Shown here in pieces: positions 19,980 through 28,835 of a stretch of 64,000 bases of DNA. The translations under genes were made by a program, and so were the position numbers. Each line of letters starts with the position of its first letter. Within the stretch, counting starts at the first letter, position 1. Origin of the DNA: Streptomyces sp. MUM 203J (GTDB lineage: Bacteria > Actinomycetota > Actinomycetes > Streptomycetales > Streptomycetaceae); contig NZ_JADWYO010000002.1 of NCBI RefSeq assembly GCF_022414595.1, forward strand, positions 62,001 through 126,000, written 5' to 3'. The notes beneath the pieces are model-generated. The model ran no database searches and was not told where the DNA came from. It was given only the letters and a program-made list of their open reading frames with translations.

Positions 19980-21359
19980 ATGAGCACCACGGAGCGTCCC
20001 AGGATCCTCGTAGTAGGCGGTGGGTACGTAGGCCTGTACGCAGCTCGACGCATCCTGAAGAAGATGCGCTACGGCGAGGCGACCGTCACGGTCGTCGACC
20101 CGCGCTCGTACATGACGTACCAGCCCTTCCTCCCCGAAGCCGCCGCAGGCAGCATCTCGCCCCGGCACGTCGTCGTCCCGCTGCGACGCGTGCTGCCCAA
20201 GGCCGAGGTTCTCACCGGCCGGGTCACCACCATCGACCAGGACCGCAAGGTCGCGACGATCTCGCCGCTCGTCGGTGAGGCGTACGAGCTGCCGTTCGAC
20301 TACCTGGTCATCGCGATGGGCGCGGTCTCCCGCACCTTCCCGATCCCCGGCCTCGCCGAGCAGGGCATCGGCATGAAGGGCATCGAGGAGGCCATCGGCC
20401 TGCGCAACCACGTGCTCGAGCAGCTCGACAAGGCCGACTCGACGACTGACGACGAGGTCCGCCGCCGTGCGCTGACCTTCGTCTTCGTCGGCGGGGGCTT
20501 CGCCGGTGCGGAGACCATCGGCGAGGTCGAGGACATGGCCCGCGACGCCGCGAAGTACTACAAGAACGTGTCCCGCGAGGACATGCGCTTCGTCCTCGTC
20601 GACGCCGCGGACAAGATCCTCCCCGAGGTCGGTCCGAAGCTCGGCAAGTACGGCAAGGAGCACCTCGAGGGCCGCGGCGTCGAGGTCTACCTGTCCACCT
20701 CCATGGACTCCTGCGTCGACGGCCACGTGGTGCTGAAGAACGGCCTGGAGGTCGACTCCAACACCATCGTGTGGACCGCCGGTGTGAAGCCGAACCCGGC
20801 GCTGTCCCGCTTCGGCCTCCCGCTGGGGCCGCGCGGTCACGTCGACTGCGAGACCACGCTCCAGGTCAAGGGCACCGACTACATCTGGGCCGCGGGCGAC
20901 AACGCCCAGGTCCCGGACCTGGTCGGCCGCAAGGCGGGCAACGAGAACGCCTGGTGCCCGCCGAACGCGCAGCACGCGCTGCGGCAGGCCCGCGTCCTCG
21001 GTGACAACGTCGTGTCCGGCATGCGGGGCTTCCCGCAGAAGAACTACGAGCACGCCAACAAGGGCGCGGTCGCCGGTCTCGGCCTGCACAAGGGCGTGGC
21101 CATGATCGTCATGGGCAAGATGAAGATCAAGCTCAAGGGGCGCCTGGCCTGGTACATGCACCGTGGCTACCACGGTCTGGCCATGCCGACCTGGAACCGC
21201 AAGATCCGGGTCTTCGCGGACTGGACGCTCGCCATGTTCCTGAAGCGCGAGGTCGTGTCGCTCGGGGCGATCGAGTCCCCGCGCGAGGAGTTCTACGAGG
21301 CCGCGAAGCCGGCGCCGGTGGCCGCCGCCCCGAAGCAGGAGAAGGCCAAGGCATCCTGA
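19980..21359 (+). CDS. ndh: Type II NADH dehydrogenase (NDH-2)
   Basis: A 459-residue flavoprotein oxidising NADH and reducing menaquinone without proton pumping. It has two Rossmann motifs, ILVVGGGYVGLYAARR (about residues 9-24, FAD) and VFVGGGFAGAETIGE (about 163-177, NADH), plus TIVWTAGVKPNP, YIWAAGDNAQVPD (FAD C-terminal motif) and a C-terminal amphipathic membrane-anchoring region. Start ATG 19980 follows family length. GGAGG is 15 nt upstream, and a two-codon ORF (ATG GCA TGA, 19975-19983) lies between and overlaps the start. Candidate Rex sites upstream suggest redox control. Confidence 0.95.
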   Translation: MSTTERPRILVVGGGYVGLYAARRILKKMRYGEATVTVVDPRSYMTYQPFLPEAAAGSISPRHVVVPLRRVLPKAEVLTGRVTTIDQDRKVATISPLVGEAYELPFDYLVIAMGAVSRTFPIPGLAEQGIGMKGIEEAIGLRNHVLEQLDKADSTTDDEVRRRALTFVFVGGGFAGAETIGEVEDMARDAAKYYKNVSREDMRFVLVDAADKILPEVGPKLGKYGKEHLEGRGVEVYLSTSMDSCVDGHVVLKNGLEVDSNTIVWTAGVKPNPALSRFGLPLGPRGHVDCETTLQVKGTDYIWAAGDNAQVPDLVGRKAGNENAWCPPNAQHALRQARVLGDNVVSGMRGFPQKNYEHANKGAVAGLGLHKGVAMIVMGKMKIKLKGRLAWYMHRGYHGLAMPTWNRKIRVFADWTLAMFLKREVVSLGAIESPREEFYEAAKPAPVAAAPKQEKAKAS

Positions 21360-21377
21360 CGCCGTAGCACCCCCTTC

Positions 21378-21415
21378 GAGGGGCCGCCCGCCATCCGTGG
21401 TGCGGGCGGCCCCTC
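21378..21415 (+). terminator. Perfect 14-bp hairpin after ndh
   Basis: GAGGGGCCGCCCGC (21378-21391) pairs without mismatch to GCGGGCGGCCCCTC (21402-21415) across a 10-nt loop, 18 nt after the ndh stop. Confidence 0.8.
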
Positions 21416-21687
21416 GGGCGTTTCCGGGGGCGGCGCCGGTCCCGCCGCGGGCCGTTGTGCCCTGCTCCGCGGCGGGCGGCCGGTCCCGCGGGGGCGACGG
21501 GTTCCCGTGGCCGCGGAACCCGCTCCGGCCCGCCCCCGAGTGCGCGCTCCCCGGCGGACGCACCCGCCCCGTGCTACGGATGCGTAAAGTCGCCCGACAC
21601 GTCGCGTGGCTTCGGGACTACCGCACGTGCTCGTGGTGTTTACGTGGTGCTGAGCATTTCTGGGATGACGTCACGGAGGTGTGCACC
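21416..21687. other. Non-coding leader region of the CFA-type gene
   Basis: GC-rich sequence with a more AT-balanced end (21590-21670) that probably holds the promoter; I could not choose a convincing -35/-10 pair. No gene is seen. The ribosome site GGAGG is at 21675-21679. Confidence 0.4.
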
Positions 21688-22980
21688 ATGTCCGACGCCG
21701 CTTCGCGGCTGGCCGCGCTCGCCGAGGACCTGCTGGGCGTTCCGCTCCCTCTGCGGGTCCGCGCCTGGGACGGCAGCGAGGCCGGGCCGCCCGGCGAAGG
21801 CCCCGTACTGATCGTCCGTCACCGCCGGGCCCTGCGCCGCATGGTGTGGAAGCCGGGCGAACTGGGCCTCGCCAGGGCCTGGGTCGCCGGAGACCTGGAC
21901 GTGGAGGGCGACCTGTTCCGGGCGCTCGGCCTGATGGCCGGCCTCGTCTGGGAGCGTGACGCCGACCAGGGCGGGGCCCTGGACGCCGTACGGGATCCTC
22001 GCGTCCGCGCCGCCGCACGCGAGCTGCTGCGGCTGGCCGGACCCTGGCTGCCGCCCAGGCCCCCCGCGGAGGAGGTGCGGCGCCGCCGCGGCCCGCTGCA
22101 CACCAAGGGCCGCGACAGGCAGGCCATCAGCCACCACTACGACGTCGGCAACGACTTCTACGAGCTGGTGCTCGGCCCGTCGATGGTCTACTCGTGTGCG
22201 TACTGGACCGACGGCGGCACCCTGGAGGACGCCCAGCACGACAAGCTGGAGCTGATCTGCCGCAAGCTCGGCCTCAGGGAGGGCGACCGGCTGCTCGACG
22301 TCGGCTGCGGCTGGGGCTCCATGGCACTGCACGCCGCCCGCCACCACGGCGCAGGCGTCGTCGGCATCACGCTCAGCGCCGAACAGGCCGCCTACGCCCG
22401 CAAGCGCGTCGCGGACGAGGGCCTGACCGACCGGGTCGAGATCCGCGTCCAGGACTACCGGGACGTCCGCGACGGGCCGTACGACGCGATCTCCTCCATC
22501 GGCATGGCCGAGCACGTCGGCGCCGTGCAGTACCGGCAGTACGCGGACGACCTGTACGCGCTGCTGAAGCCCGGCGGGCGGCTGCTCAACCACCAGATCG
22601 CGCGCCGGCCGGAGCGGGACGAGGAGGCGTACCGGGTCGACCCGTTCATCGACGCGTACGTCTTCCCGGACGGGGAGCTGGCGCCGGTCGGCCGGACCGC
22701 CGCGATCCTGGAGGAGGCGGGCTTCGAGGTACGGGACGTCGAAGCGCTGCGCGAACACTACGCCCTGACGCTGCGTCGCTGGGTCGCCAACCTGGAGGAC
22801 CACTGGGACGAGGCCGTGCGCCTCACCTCCGCGGCCCGCGCCCGTGTCTGGCGGCTGTACATGGCGGCGTCGGCGGTGTCGTTCGAGCGCAACAGGATCG
22901 GCGTGAACCAGATCCTCGCCGTACGGACCCCGGAGAGCGGCACCGCGGGCGTACCGCTGCGCACCCGCGTCTGGGGCTGA
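21688..22980 (+). CDS. cfa: Cyclopropane-fatty-acyl-phospholipid synthase family methyltransferase
   Basis: A 430-residue SAM-dependent methyltransferase of the CFA/mycolic-acid cyclopropane synthase family. Features: RQAISHHYDVGNDFYELVLG (residues 144-163, family hallmark), MVYSCAYW, the SAM-binding LLDVGCGWGS (202-211), SIGMAEHVGAVQY, and a C-terminal RRWVANLEDHWDEAVRLT with FERNRIGVNQ. It transfers a methylene or methyl group onto unsaturated acyl chains of membrane lipids. Start ATG 21688 has GGAGG at 8 nt; a longer open frame upstream has no ribosome site. It converges on the ABC permease gene. Confidence 0.92.
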   Translation: MSDAASRLAALAEDLLGVPLPLRVRAWDGSEAGPPGEGPVLIVRHRRALRRMVWKPGELGLARAWVAGDLDVEGDLFRALGLMAGLVWERDADQGGALDAVRDPRVRAAARELLRLAGPWLPPRPPAEEVRRRRGPLHTKGRDRQAISHHYDVGNDFYELVLGPSMVYSCAYWTDGGTLEDAQHDKLELICRKLGLREGDRLLDVGCGWGSMALHAARHHGAGVVGITLSAEQAAYARKRVADEGLTDRVEIRVQDYRDVRDGPYDAISSIGMAEHVGAVQYRQYADDLYALLKPGGRLLNHQIARRPERDEEAYRVDPFIDAYVFPDGELAPVGRTAAILEEAGFEVRDVEALREHYALTLRRWVANLEDHWDEAVRLTSAARARVWRLYMAASAVSFERNRIGVNQILAVRTPESGTAGVPLRTRVWG

Positions 22981-22986
22981 CGCGCA

Positions 22987-23018
22987 GGGGCCGGGCTCCC
23001 GTACGGGAACCCGGCCCC
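22987..23018. terminator. Bidirectional terminator between convergent genes
   Basis: GGGGCCGGGCTCCC (22987-23000) pairs with GGGAACCCGGCCCC (23005-23018) with one mismatch around a GTAC loop. It can serve both the CFA gene (plus) and the ABC permease gene (minus). Confidence 0.8.
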
Positions 23019-23035
23019 TGCTCACCCGCGGGCCG

Positions 23036-25570
23036 CTACTCGGCCTTGATCGCGTTCAGCATGTTCAGCCTCGCCGCGCTGCGCGCCGGCCACATCGCGG
23101 CCAGGACGCCGACCAGACCGGCCAGCAGCAGGAAGATCCCGATCCGGTCCCACGGCAGGACCAGCGAGTAGTCCGGCAGACCGGCCTTGATGGTCTCCCC
23201 GATCGCCCAGCCGAGGAACACGCCGAGCACGATGCCGACGATCGCGCCGAACAGCGAGATGACCACGGCCTCCAGACGGATCATCCGCTTCACCCGGCGC
23301 CGGTCCAGACCGATCGCCCGCAGCATGCCGATCTCCTGCTGGCGCTCGAACACCGACATGGCCAGGGTGTTGATGACACCGAGGACGGCGATCAGCAGGG
23401 CCATGCCGAGCAGGCCGTACATGATGTTCAGCATGATGTTGATCGCGCCGCCGAACTGGTCCTTGATGGCCTGCTTGTCCATCACGACCAGGGCGGGGTT
23501 CTCACCGAGGGCGTCGATCAGCGCCTTCTCGTTGGCGGCGCTCTCACCGCCGTCGGTGTTGACGTACACCGCGGTGATGCGCGGGCGCGGGTCGTGCTGC
23601 TCCACGACCTTCGTGTCGATCAGCGCGTCACCGAAGAGCATGTCGCTCTCCTTGACTACGGCGCCGACACTCAGCTCGGCCTTCTTCTCGTCCTGGAAGG
23701 TGACCGGGAGGGAGTCCCCGACCTTCCAGCCCTTCTTCGCGGCGGTCTTCTCGGTGATCGCGATCTTCCCCTGGGCGAGGGAGCCCAGGTCGCCCTCGAC
23801 GGTCTCGACCTTCACGAGCTGGTCGATGTCGGCGCCGTTGACCCCCGCGACAGGGACGAAGTCGTCCTTCACCTGGAAGTACGAGTCCTGCTGCGGCGAC
23901 ACGGCCGTGACCCCGGGCACCTTCGCCAGCGCGTCGACGGTGGACCCGTCCAGGGGCCGGCCGCTGGCCGTGACCACCATGTAGTCGGCCCTGATCTGCT
24001 CCGTCGTCATCTTCTCCAGGGAGGCGCCCACGGTGACGCCCAGCACCGACAGGCCGGTGACCAGCGTCAGACCGATGGCCAGAGCGGAGGCGGTGGCTCC
24101 GGTACGGCGCGGGTTGCGGACCGCGTTGAGTCCGGCGAGCTTCCCGGAGACGCCGAACACGCTCACGAACAGCGGGCGCAGCAGGGCGATGACGGGGCGG
24201 GACAGCAGCGGGATGAGCAGGATCACGCCGATGAGGGTGAGGAAGGCGCCGAAGGCGATGAGCGCGCGGCCGAGCGCCTCGCCCTGCACCGCGCCCAGCA
24301 CGATCACGGCGGCGCCGACACCGGCGAAGACCCCGCCGATGATGTTCCGCACGATCAGCGACTTCTGGGTCGGCGCGGCATGGGCGCTGTTCATCGCGGC
24401 GACCGGCGCGATACGGGAGGCACGCAGGCCCGGCAGGAACGCGGCCACCATGGTGATCAGGATGCCGACGGTCAGCGCGGCGATGACCGGGGTGGCGGTG
24501 ACGACCAGCGGGCCGCCCGGCACCTTCAGCTCGAACGCGTTCATCAGGCTGCGCAGACCGACCGCGAGACCGATCCCCAGCGCCAGGCCCGCGGCGGACG
24601 CGATCAGACCGACGAGGAACGCCTCGGCCAGCACCGAGCGCGTGATCTGCCCGCGGGACGCACCTACGGCCCGCATCAGCGCGACCTCCTTGGTGCGCTG
24701 CGCGACCAGCATGGTGAAGGTGTTGGCGATGAGGAACACGCCGACGAAGAGCGCGATGCCCGCGAAGCCCAGCAGGATCTGGTTGAAGGCGCCGAGGCCC
24801 TTCTCGATGTCCTCGGCCTGCCGGTCGGCCAGCTCCTGGCCGGTCTTCGCCTCGGTGTTGTCCGGCAGCAGCGGCTCGACCGCGTCCAGGATCTTCTTGT
24901 CGTCCGCACCGGAGGCGGCGATGACCGTGGCCTCCTGGAAGAAGCCCGGCCGGGTGAACTGCTTCTGGGCGGTGGCGGTGTCGAACAGCACCAGGCTGCC
25001 GCCCGCGTTGACGGCGCCGTCGTCCGTGGTGAAGACACCCTGGAGGGTGTACTCCTTCACAGGGCCCTCGGTGGCGACGCGGACGGTGTCACCGACCTTG
25101 TACTGCCCCTTGTCGGCGGTGTCCTTGTCGAGCGCGATCTGCCCGGCGGCCGTCGGGCCCTCGCCCTGGACGAAGTCGTACTGCGGGTCCTTGCCGTCCT
25201 TCGCCGGGGCGAAGTTGGAACCCTTGTTGGACCAGCCGGCGCCGATCAGCTTGCCGTCCTTGTCGGGCACACCGGCGAACCCGCTGACCCGGCCGGTCAC
25301 GGAGGCGACGCCGTCGACCGCGGAGATCTTGTCGAGGGTCTTCTCGTCGAGGCCCGACTTCTGCGACGGGTCGCTCGTGTCGACGTACGAGGTGATGCCG
25401 ACGGCCACGTCGTCGTAGCTCTTGGCCGTCTGGTTGCGGAAGGCCTGGTTGAGGGTGTCGGTGAAGACCAGGGTGCCGCTGACGAAGGCCACGCCGAGCA
25501 TCACGGCGAGCACGGTCATCAGCAGCCTGGCCTTGTGCGCGAGCACATTGCGCAGGGCGGAACGGAGCAT
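23036..25570 (-). CDS. ABC transporter permease, MacB/FtsX type
   Basis: An 844-residue membrane protein with two FtsX-type halves. N-terminal TM1 (HKARLLMTVLAVMLGVAFV) is followed by a large extracellular MacB-type core (about residues 45-260), three TMs (about 270-400), a second pseudo-repeat starting LAGLNAVRNPRRTGATASALAIG, another extracellular core and the final three TMs ending AMWPARSAARLNMLNAIKAE. Such permeases export lipids, peptides or antibiotics or act mechanically rather than import. It is transcribed with the ATPase gene upstream (110-nt gap that contains a 17-bp direct repeat at 25647-25663 and 25665-25681). Confidence 0.93.
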   Translation of the reverse strand: MLRSALRNVLAHKARLLMTVLAVMLGVAFVSGTLVFTDTLNQAFRNQTAKSYDDVAVGITSYVDTSDPSQKSGLDEKTLDKISAVDGVASVTGRVSGFAGVPDKDGKLIGAGWSNKGSNFAPAKDGKDPQYDFVQGEGPTAAGQIALDKDTADKGQYKVGDTVRVATEGPVKEYTLQGVFTTDDGAVNAGGSLVLFDTATAQKQFTRPGFFQEATVIAASGADDKKILDAVEPLLPDNTEAKTGQELADRQAEDIEKGLGAFNQILLGFAGIALFVGVFLIANTFTMLVAQRTKEVALMRAVGASRGQITRSVLAEAFLVGLIASAAGLALGIGLAVGLRSLMNAFELKVPGGPLVVTATPVIAALTVGILITMVAAFLPGLRASRIAPVAAMNSAHAAPTQKSLIVRNIIGGVFAGVGAAVIVLGAVQGEALGRALIAFGAFLTLIGVILLIPLLSRPVIALLRPLFVSVFGVSGKLAGLNAVRNPRRTGATASALAIGLTLVTGLSVLGVTVGASLEKMTTEQIRADYMVVTASGRPLDGSTVDALAKVPGVTAVSPQQDSYFQVKDDFVPVAGVNGADIDQLVKVETVEGDLGSLAQGKIAITEKTAAKKGWKVGDSLPVTFQDEKKAELSVGAVVKESDMLFGDALIDTKVVEQHDPRPRITAVYVNTDGGESAANEKALIDALGENPALVVMDKQAIKDQFGGAINIMLNIMYGLLGMALLIAVLGVINTLAMSVFERQQEIGMLRAIGLDRRRVKRMIRLEAVVISLFGAIVGIVLGVFLGWAIGETIKAGLPDYSLVLPWDRIGIFLLLAGLVGVLAAMWPARSAARLNMLNAIKAE

Positions 25571-25680
25571 GGGTGTGAGTCCTGGGGTGCGGTGAGGGAG
25601 GGAGAACGGGCGCCGACGGCGCTACCCCGACGGGCCGGACCGCGTCGGCGGGTACGGCCGCGTGGGCGGGTACGGCCGCG

Positions 25681-26454
25681 TCAGCTGGTGCGGCCCTTCG
25701 CGTCGAACTCCTTCATGCGGTCGAGCACGCCGTCCGCCGTGGGCTGGAGCATCTGGTCCACGATCCGGCCGTCCGCCAGGAAGATCACCCGGTCCGCGTA
25801 CGAGGCGGCCACCGGGTCGTGCGTCACCATCACGACCGTCTGCCCCAGCTCCCGCACCGAGTTGCGCAGGAAGCCCAGCACCTCGGCGCCGGACCGCGAG
25901 TCGAGGTTTCCGGTCGGCTCGTCACCGAAGATGATCTCGGGCTTGGAGGCCAGCGCCCGCGCCACGGCGACCCGCTGCTGCTGACCGCCGGACAGCTGGG
26001 CCGGCCGGTGGCTGAGCCGCCCGGACAGGCCGACCATCTCGATCACCCGGTTCATCCACTCCTGGTCCGGCTTACGGCCCGCGATGTCCATGGGCAGGGT
26101 GATGTTCTCCAGCGCGGTGAGCGTCGGCAGCAGGTTGAAGGCCTGGAAGATGAAGCCGATCTTGTCGCGGCGCAGCTGGGTGAGCTGCTTGTCCTTGAGG
26201 GTGCCGAGTTCGGTGTCGCCTATCTGCACCGACCCGGCGGTGAAGCTGTCGAGGCCGGCGACGCAGTGCATCAGCGTCGACTTGCCGGAGCCGGACGGGC
26301 CCATGATCGCGGTGAACTCGCCCTGCGGGAACTCCACGCTGACCCGGTCGAGGGCGACCACCCGGGTCTCGCCCTCTCCGTAGACCTTGGACAGATCCTG
26401 GGCGCGGGCGGCCACCGCGGTGGCGGCGCGGGGGGCGGTCTTGGTGGGGATCAC
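25681..26454 (-). CDS. ABC transporter ATP-binding protein, MacB/LolD type
   Basis: A 257-residue ATPase with Walker A GPSGSGKST (52-60), Q-loop IFQAFNLLPTLTALENI, signature LSGGQQQRVAVARAL, Walker B EIIFGDEPTGNLDS and the switch His in VTHDP. It powers the permease encoded downstream. I place the start at GTG 26454, 7 nt after AGGAG; two ATGs further upstream would add unrelated residues. A C-terminal extension (ADGRIVDQMLQPTADGVLDRMKEF) follows the core fold. Confidence 0.93.
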   Translation of the reverse strand: MIPTKTAPRAATAVAARAQDLSKVYGEGETRVVALDRVSVEFPQGEFTAIMGPSGSGKSTLMHCVAGLDSFTAGSVQIGDTELGTLKDKQLTQLRRDKIGFIFQAFNLLPTLTALENITLPMDIAGRKPDQEWMNRVIEMVGLSGRLSHRPAQLSGGQQQRVAVARALASKPEIIFGDEPTGNLDSRSGAEVLGFLRNSVRELGQTVVMVTHDPVAASYADRVIFLADGRIVDQMLQPTADGVLDRMKEFDAKGRTS

Positions 26455-26834
26455 GGGGAAGCTCCTGTCACGCATGGCGTCGTTCTTCGAGGACCGTTCC
26501 ATCCTCCGTGCCGGAGCGCCCCGGAACGTCCGCCCCCGTGCCCGTTCCCGAGGCCGCCTGGAGTCGGACCGCGCGCCCGCTCCCTCCTCCTGAGGTATGA
26601 CGGCCACCCTGAGGCCGGCGCCGGGCGGGCAGGTGGTGAGGAGGCGGCGACTTTCCGTCATTCCCCGGGGCCCCGATGTGCGCCCGCGAACCCCCTGCCG
26701 CTGCTGCGCAACGCCGCGTACGTCGGCTGATGCACCCTCAGGCCTCAATAAAATAAGACAACATCGAGCTGGAAGTCCGCTGTTCGGGGGATCGTGCACG
26801 GATAGGCTCATGTGCTGACGCGGAACGGCGCGTA
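26455..26834. other. 380-bp divergent region between ABC operon and tRNA-Leu(UAA)
   Basis: No protein gene is supported. The minus-strand side carries the ABC operon promoter region. Near 26740-26770 the sequence becomes locally A/T-rich (CAATAAAATAAGACAAC). The tRNA promoter probably lies at 26781-26808, where TGTTCG and TAGGCT are spaced by 16 nt. Confidence 0.4.
26781..26808 (+). promoter_or_regulatory. Candidate promoter of the tRNA-Leu(UAA) gene
   Basis: TAGGCT (26803-26808) is a good -10 match about 26 nt before the mature 5' end of the tRNA. The -35 candidate TGTTCG (26781-26786) is weak. Inferred from position and sequence only. Confidence 0.35.
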
Positions 26835-26915
26835 GCCCGGGTGGTGGAATGCAGACACGGCGAGCTTAAACCTCGCTGGCTTAAGGCCGTGCCGGTTCGA
26901 GTCCGGCTCCGGGCA
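26835..26915 (+). tRNA. bldA: tRNA-Leu(UAA), reader of UUA codons (bldA equivalent)
   Basis: The cloverleaf folds completely: acceptor GCCCGGG/TCCGGGC (7 bp, last pair G-T), anticodon stem GCGAG/CTCGC with loop CTTAAAC giving anticodon UAA at 26867-26869, a long class II variable arm (TGGCTTAAGGCCGT) and T arm GCCGG-TTCGAGT-CCGGC, discriminator A at 26915; CCA is not encoded. In Streptomyces the single tRNA reading UUA is bldA, which controls aerial growth and antibiotic production through rare TTA codons. Directly downstream is an integrase gene, so the 3' part may be the attachment site of the island. Confidence 0.97.
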
Positions 26916-26922
26916 CGTCCCG

Positions 26923-26960
26923 CCGCAATGCGCCTGACCTGCGGGGATGGCGCATTGCGG
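26923..26960 (+). terminator. Perfect 12-bp hairpin just after the tRNA
   Basis: CCGCAATGCGCC (26923-26934) pairs with GGCGCATTGCGG (26949-26960) around a 14-nt loop, beginning 7 nt after the tRNA. It is followed by CTCATCTCTTT. Likely the tRNA transcript terminator, though an integrase arm-site role is possible because it falls at the island edge. Confidence 0.6.
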
Positions 26961-27020
26961 CTCATCTCTTTGGCTGTTGCGAGAGCAGAACGAGAGCACA
27001 TCCGCCCTACGGTCCTGCGC

Positions 27021-28826
27021 ATGGCGTACATCACGACGCGCAAGGGCACGAACGGAAACATCACGAGCTACCTGGTGCGGTGGCGGGCCGGCGGCACGAG
27101 CAAGGGCAAGCAGGAGACCGAGTCCTTCGAGGAGAAGGGCCCTGCCGAGGTCTTCAAGCAGGCCGTCGAGGCAGCCGGGCAGAACTGGCCGCTGGGCTGG
27201 GTGAAGGGGAGGGGCTACATCACCGAGGCCGTGAGGCCGGGAGACCAGCAGTACCGCTTCCGGGAGTTCGCTCTGAAGTCGATCGGCAACCGCACCGGCA
27301 CTGAGGACCGGTACCGCGACGACTGCCTGCGGGACCTGGAGACGTACATCTTCCCGACCTTCGCGAACTGCGACGTGAGGTCCGCTGAGCACTTCAACCA
27401 CGACACTGTGCAGGCCTGGGTCAACCTCATGAAGGGGACCACGGTCCGGCGTGGCTCCCAGGACAAGACCATGGCGGCCAAGTCCATCAGGAACCTGCAC
27501 GGGCTTCTGTCGTCGATCCTGAGGGAGGCCATGCTCGCAGAGCCGCCTCTGCGCGAGCGCAACCCATGTGACCTCTCCAGCCTCCCCCGGAACAACAACG
27601 GCGCGGACGACGAGGGCGACGTCGAGGACATCGAGTTCCTTGAGCCCCACGAGGTGGAGGGCATTGTCCAGTGCCTGAGCTCGCCTGAGGACCAGAGGCT
27701 GGCCCGCTTCCTGTACGGCACGGGACACCGGTGGGGCGAGGCCACGGCCCTCGCGTTCCGACACGTCAAGGCCAGCGACCCGACCAGGATCAAGGTCAGC
27801 GTCGTACGGGCCTGGAAGCGCAACAAGAAGAAGGGCCCCTTCATCGGCACCCCGAAGTCCAAGGCGAGCCGACGAACGATCCGCATCTCGCAGAGCGTCT
27901 ACCAGGACGTGAAGGACCAGGGCATGCGGCAGCGGGGCGGCAGCGCCCTGATCTTCCACAACGGCAAGGGGGAGCGACTGCCGTACAGCACGTACTACGA
28001 CCACTGGATCAAGGCCGTGAACAAGGCCAAGGAGTTGGGACTCCTGCCTGAGTACAAGTACCCGACGATCCACGACCTCCGGCACTCGCACGCGGCCCTG
28101 CTGATCTCCAAGGGGCACCCGCTGACCTATGTGCAGCGTCGCCTGGGGCACGAGTCCATCAAGACCACGAGCGACGTCTACGGCCATCTCCTTCCCGAGG
28201 CCGACGACGACGCCATGGCCACGATCGAGGCAGGCCTCGGCACGGGGGCGGCACCGGCCGCCGAGCGGCAGTCCGGAGGTACCGAGCCGCAGCCCGAGGC
28301 GGTCGCGCAGGAAGCCACGGATCAGCGCCGGGTGTTCGTCATCCGTCTCGGCGCCCACCTTGAGGGCTTCTGGAAGATGGCGGATGCCGAGTTCGTCGCT
28401 GACTGCTGGGGTGAGGACCATGGCCAGGCCGCGCGGGTGGAGGTCTGGCCGACGGCTTGGTGGACGCGTAGCGTCCCCGGCGGTCTGGACCGCGTCCGTT
28501 CCGGGGTGCCGGACAGGGTCCGCGTGTGGGTCCTCGGGCCGGCGGTGTACGCCGGGGACGGCACGGAGCGCGTCACCTCGTCGGACGTACACGAGCCGCG
28601 CGGATGCTGGGTGTGGGAGTGGGACGAGTTCTACACGGAGGAGCCCAGCGTCTCGCGTGCGGAGTGGGTGCGCGGTGAGTCCGCCGAGACGGAGGCCATG
28701 GCGTGGGGCCTGAGCAAGATAGCGGCGCAGGTCGCCTACGACCAGGCGCGGGCTGACGCGCTGAGGATCTGCGGCCTCAACCCCGCTGCCCGCCAGCAGG
28801 TGGGCGAAGCTGAGCCGCAGACCTGA
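27021..28826 (+). CDS. Tyrosine site-specific recombinase (integrase) with unusual C-terminal extension
   Basis: A 601-residue phage-type integrase. An N-terminal arm-binding region (TSYLVRWRAGG, about 15-25) and a SAM-like core-binding domain (about 75-190) precede the catalytic domain with all signature residues: Arg237 in TGHRWGEATAL, HDLRH (His351, Arg354), LGHES (His377) and Tyr387 in TSDVYGHLL. About 190 residues follow the nucleophile, starting RRVFVIRLGAHLEGFW and rich in Trp; this region is not part of a normal integrase and I do not recognise it. The ATG at 27021 has no good ribosome site, so the start is uncertain. It presumably integrates the island at the tRNA gene 105 nt upstream. 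Confidence 0.92.
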   Translation: MAYITTRKGTNGNITSYLVRWRAGGTSKGKQETESFEEKGPAEVFKQAVEAAGQNWPLGWVKGRGYITEAVRPGDQQYRFREFALKSIGNRTGTEDRYRDDCLRDLETYIFPTFANCDVRSAEHFNHDTVQAWVNLMKGTTVRRGSQDKTMAAKSIRNLHGLLSSILREAMLAEPPLRERNPCDLSSLPRNNNGADDEGDVEDIEFLEPHEVEGIVQCLSSPEDQRLARFLYGTGHRWGEATALAFRHVKASDPTRIKVSVVRAWKRNKKKGPFIGTPKSKASRRTIRISQSVYQDVKDQGMRQRGGSALIFHNGKGERLPYSTYYDHWIKAVNKAKELGLLPEYKYPTIHDLRHSHAALLISKGHPLTYVQRRLGHESIKTTSDVYGHLLPEADDDAMATIEAGLGTGAAPAAERQSGGTEPQPEAVAQEATDQRRVFVIRLGAHLEGFWKMADAEFVADCWGEDHGQAARVEVWPTAWWTRSVPGGLDRVRSGVPDRVRVWVLGPAVYAGDGTERVTSSDVHEPRGCWVWEWDEFYTEEPSVSRAEWVRGESAETEAMAWGLSKIAAQVAYDQARADALRICGLNPAARQQVGEAEPQT

Positions 28827-28835
28827 GGCGAAGAG

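Noticed and set aside
25647..25681. 17-bp direct repeat (GGCGGGTACGGCCGCGT twice) between ABC genes, considered as CRISPR-like or an att site
   Set aside because: Only two copies, directly adjacent with 1-nt spacing; a simple tandem duplication.
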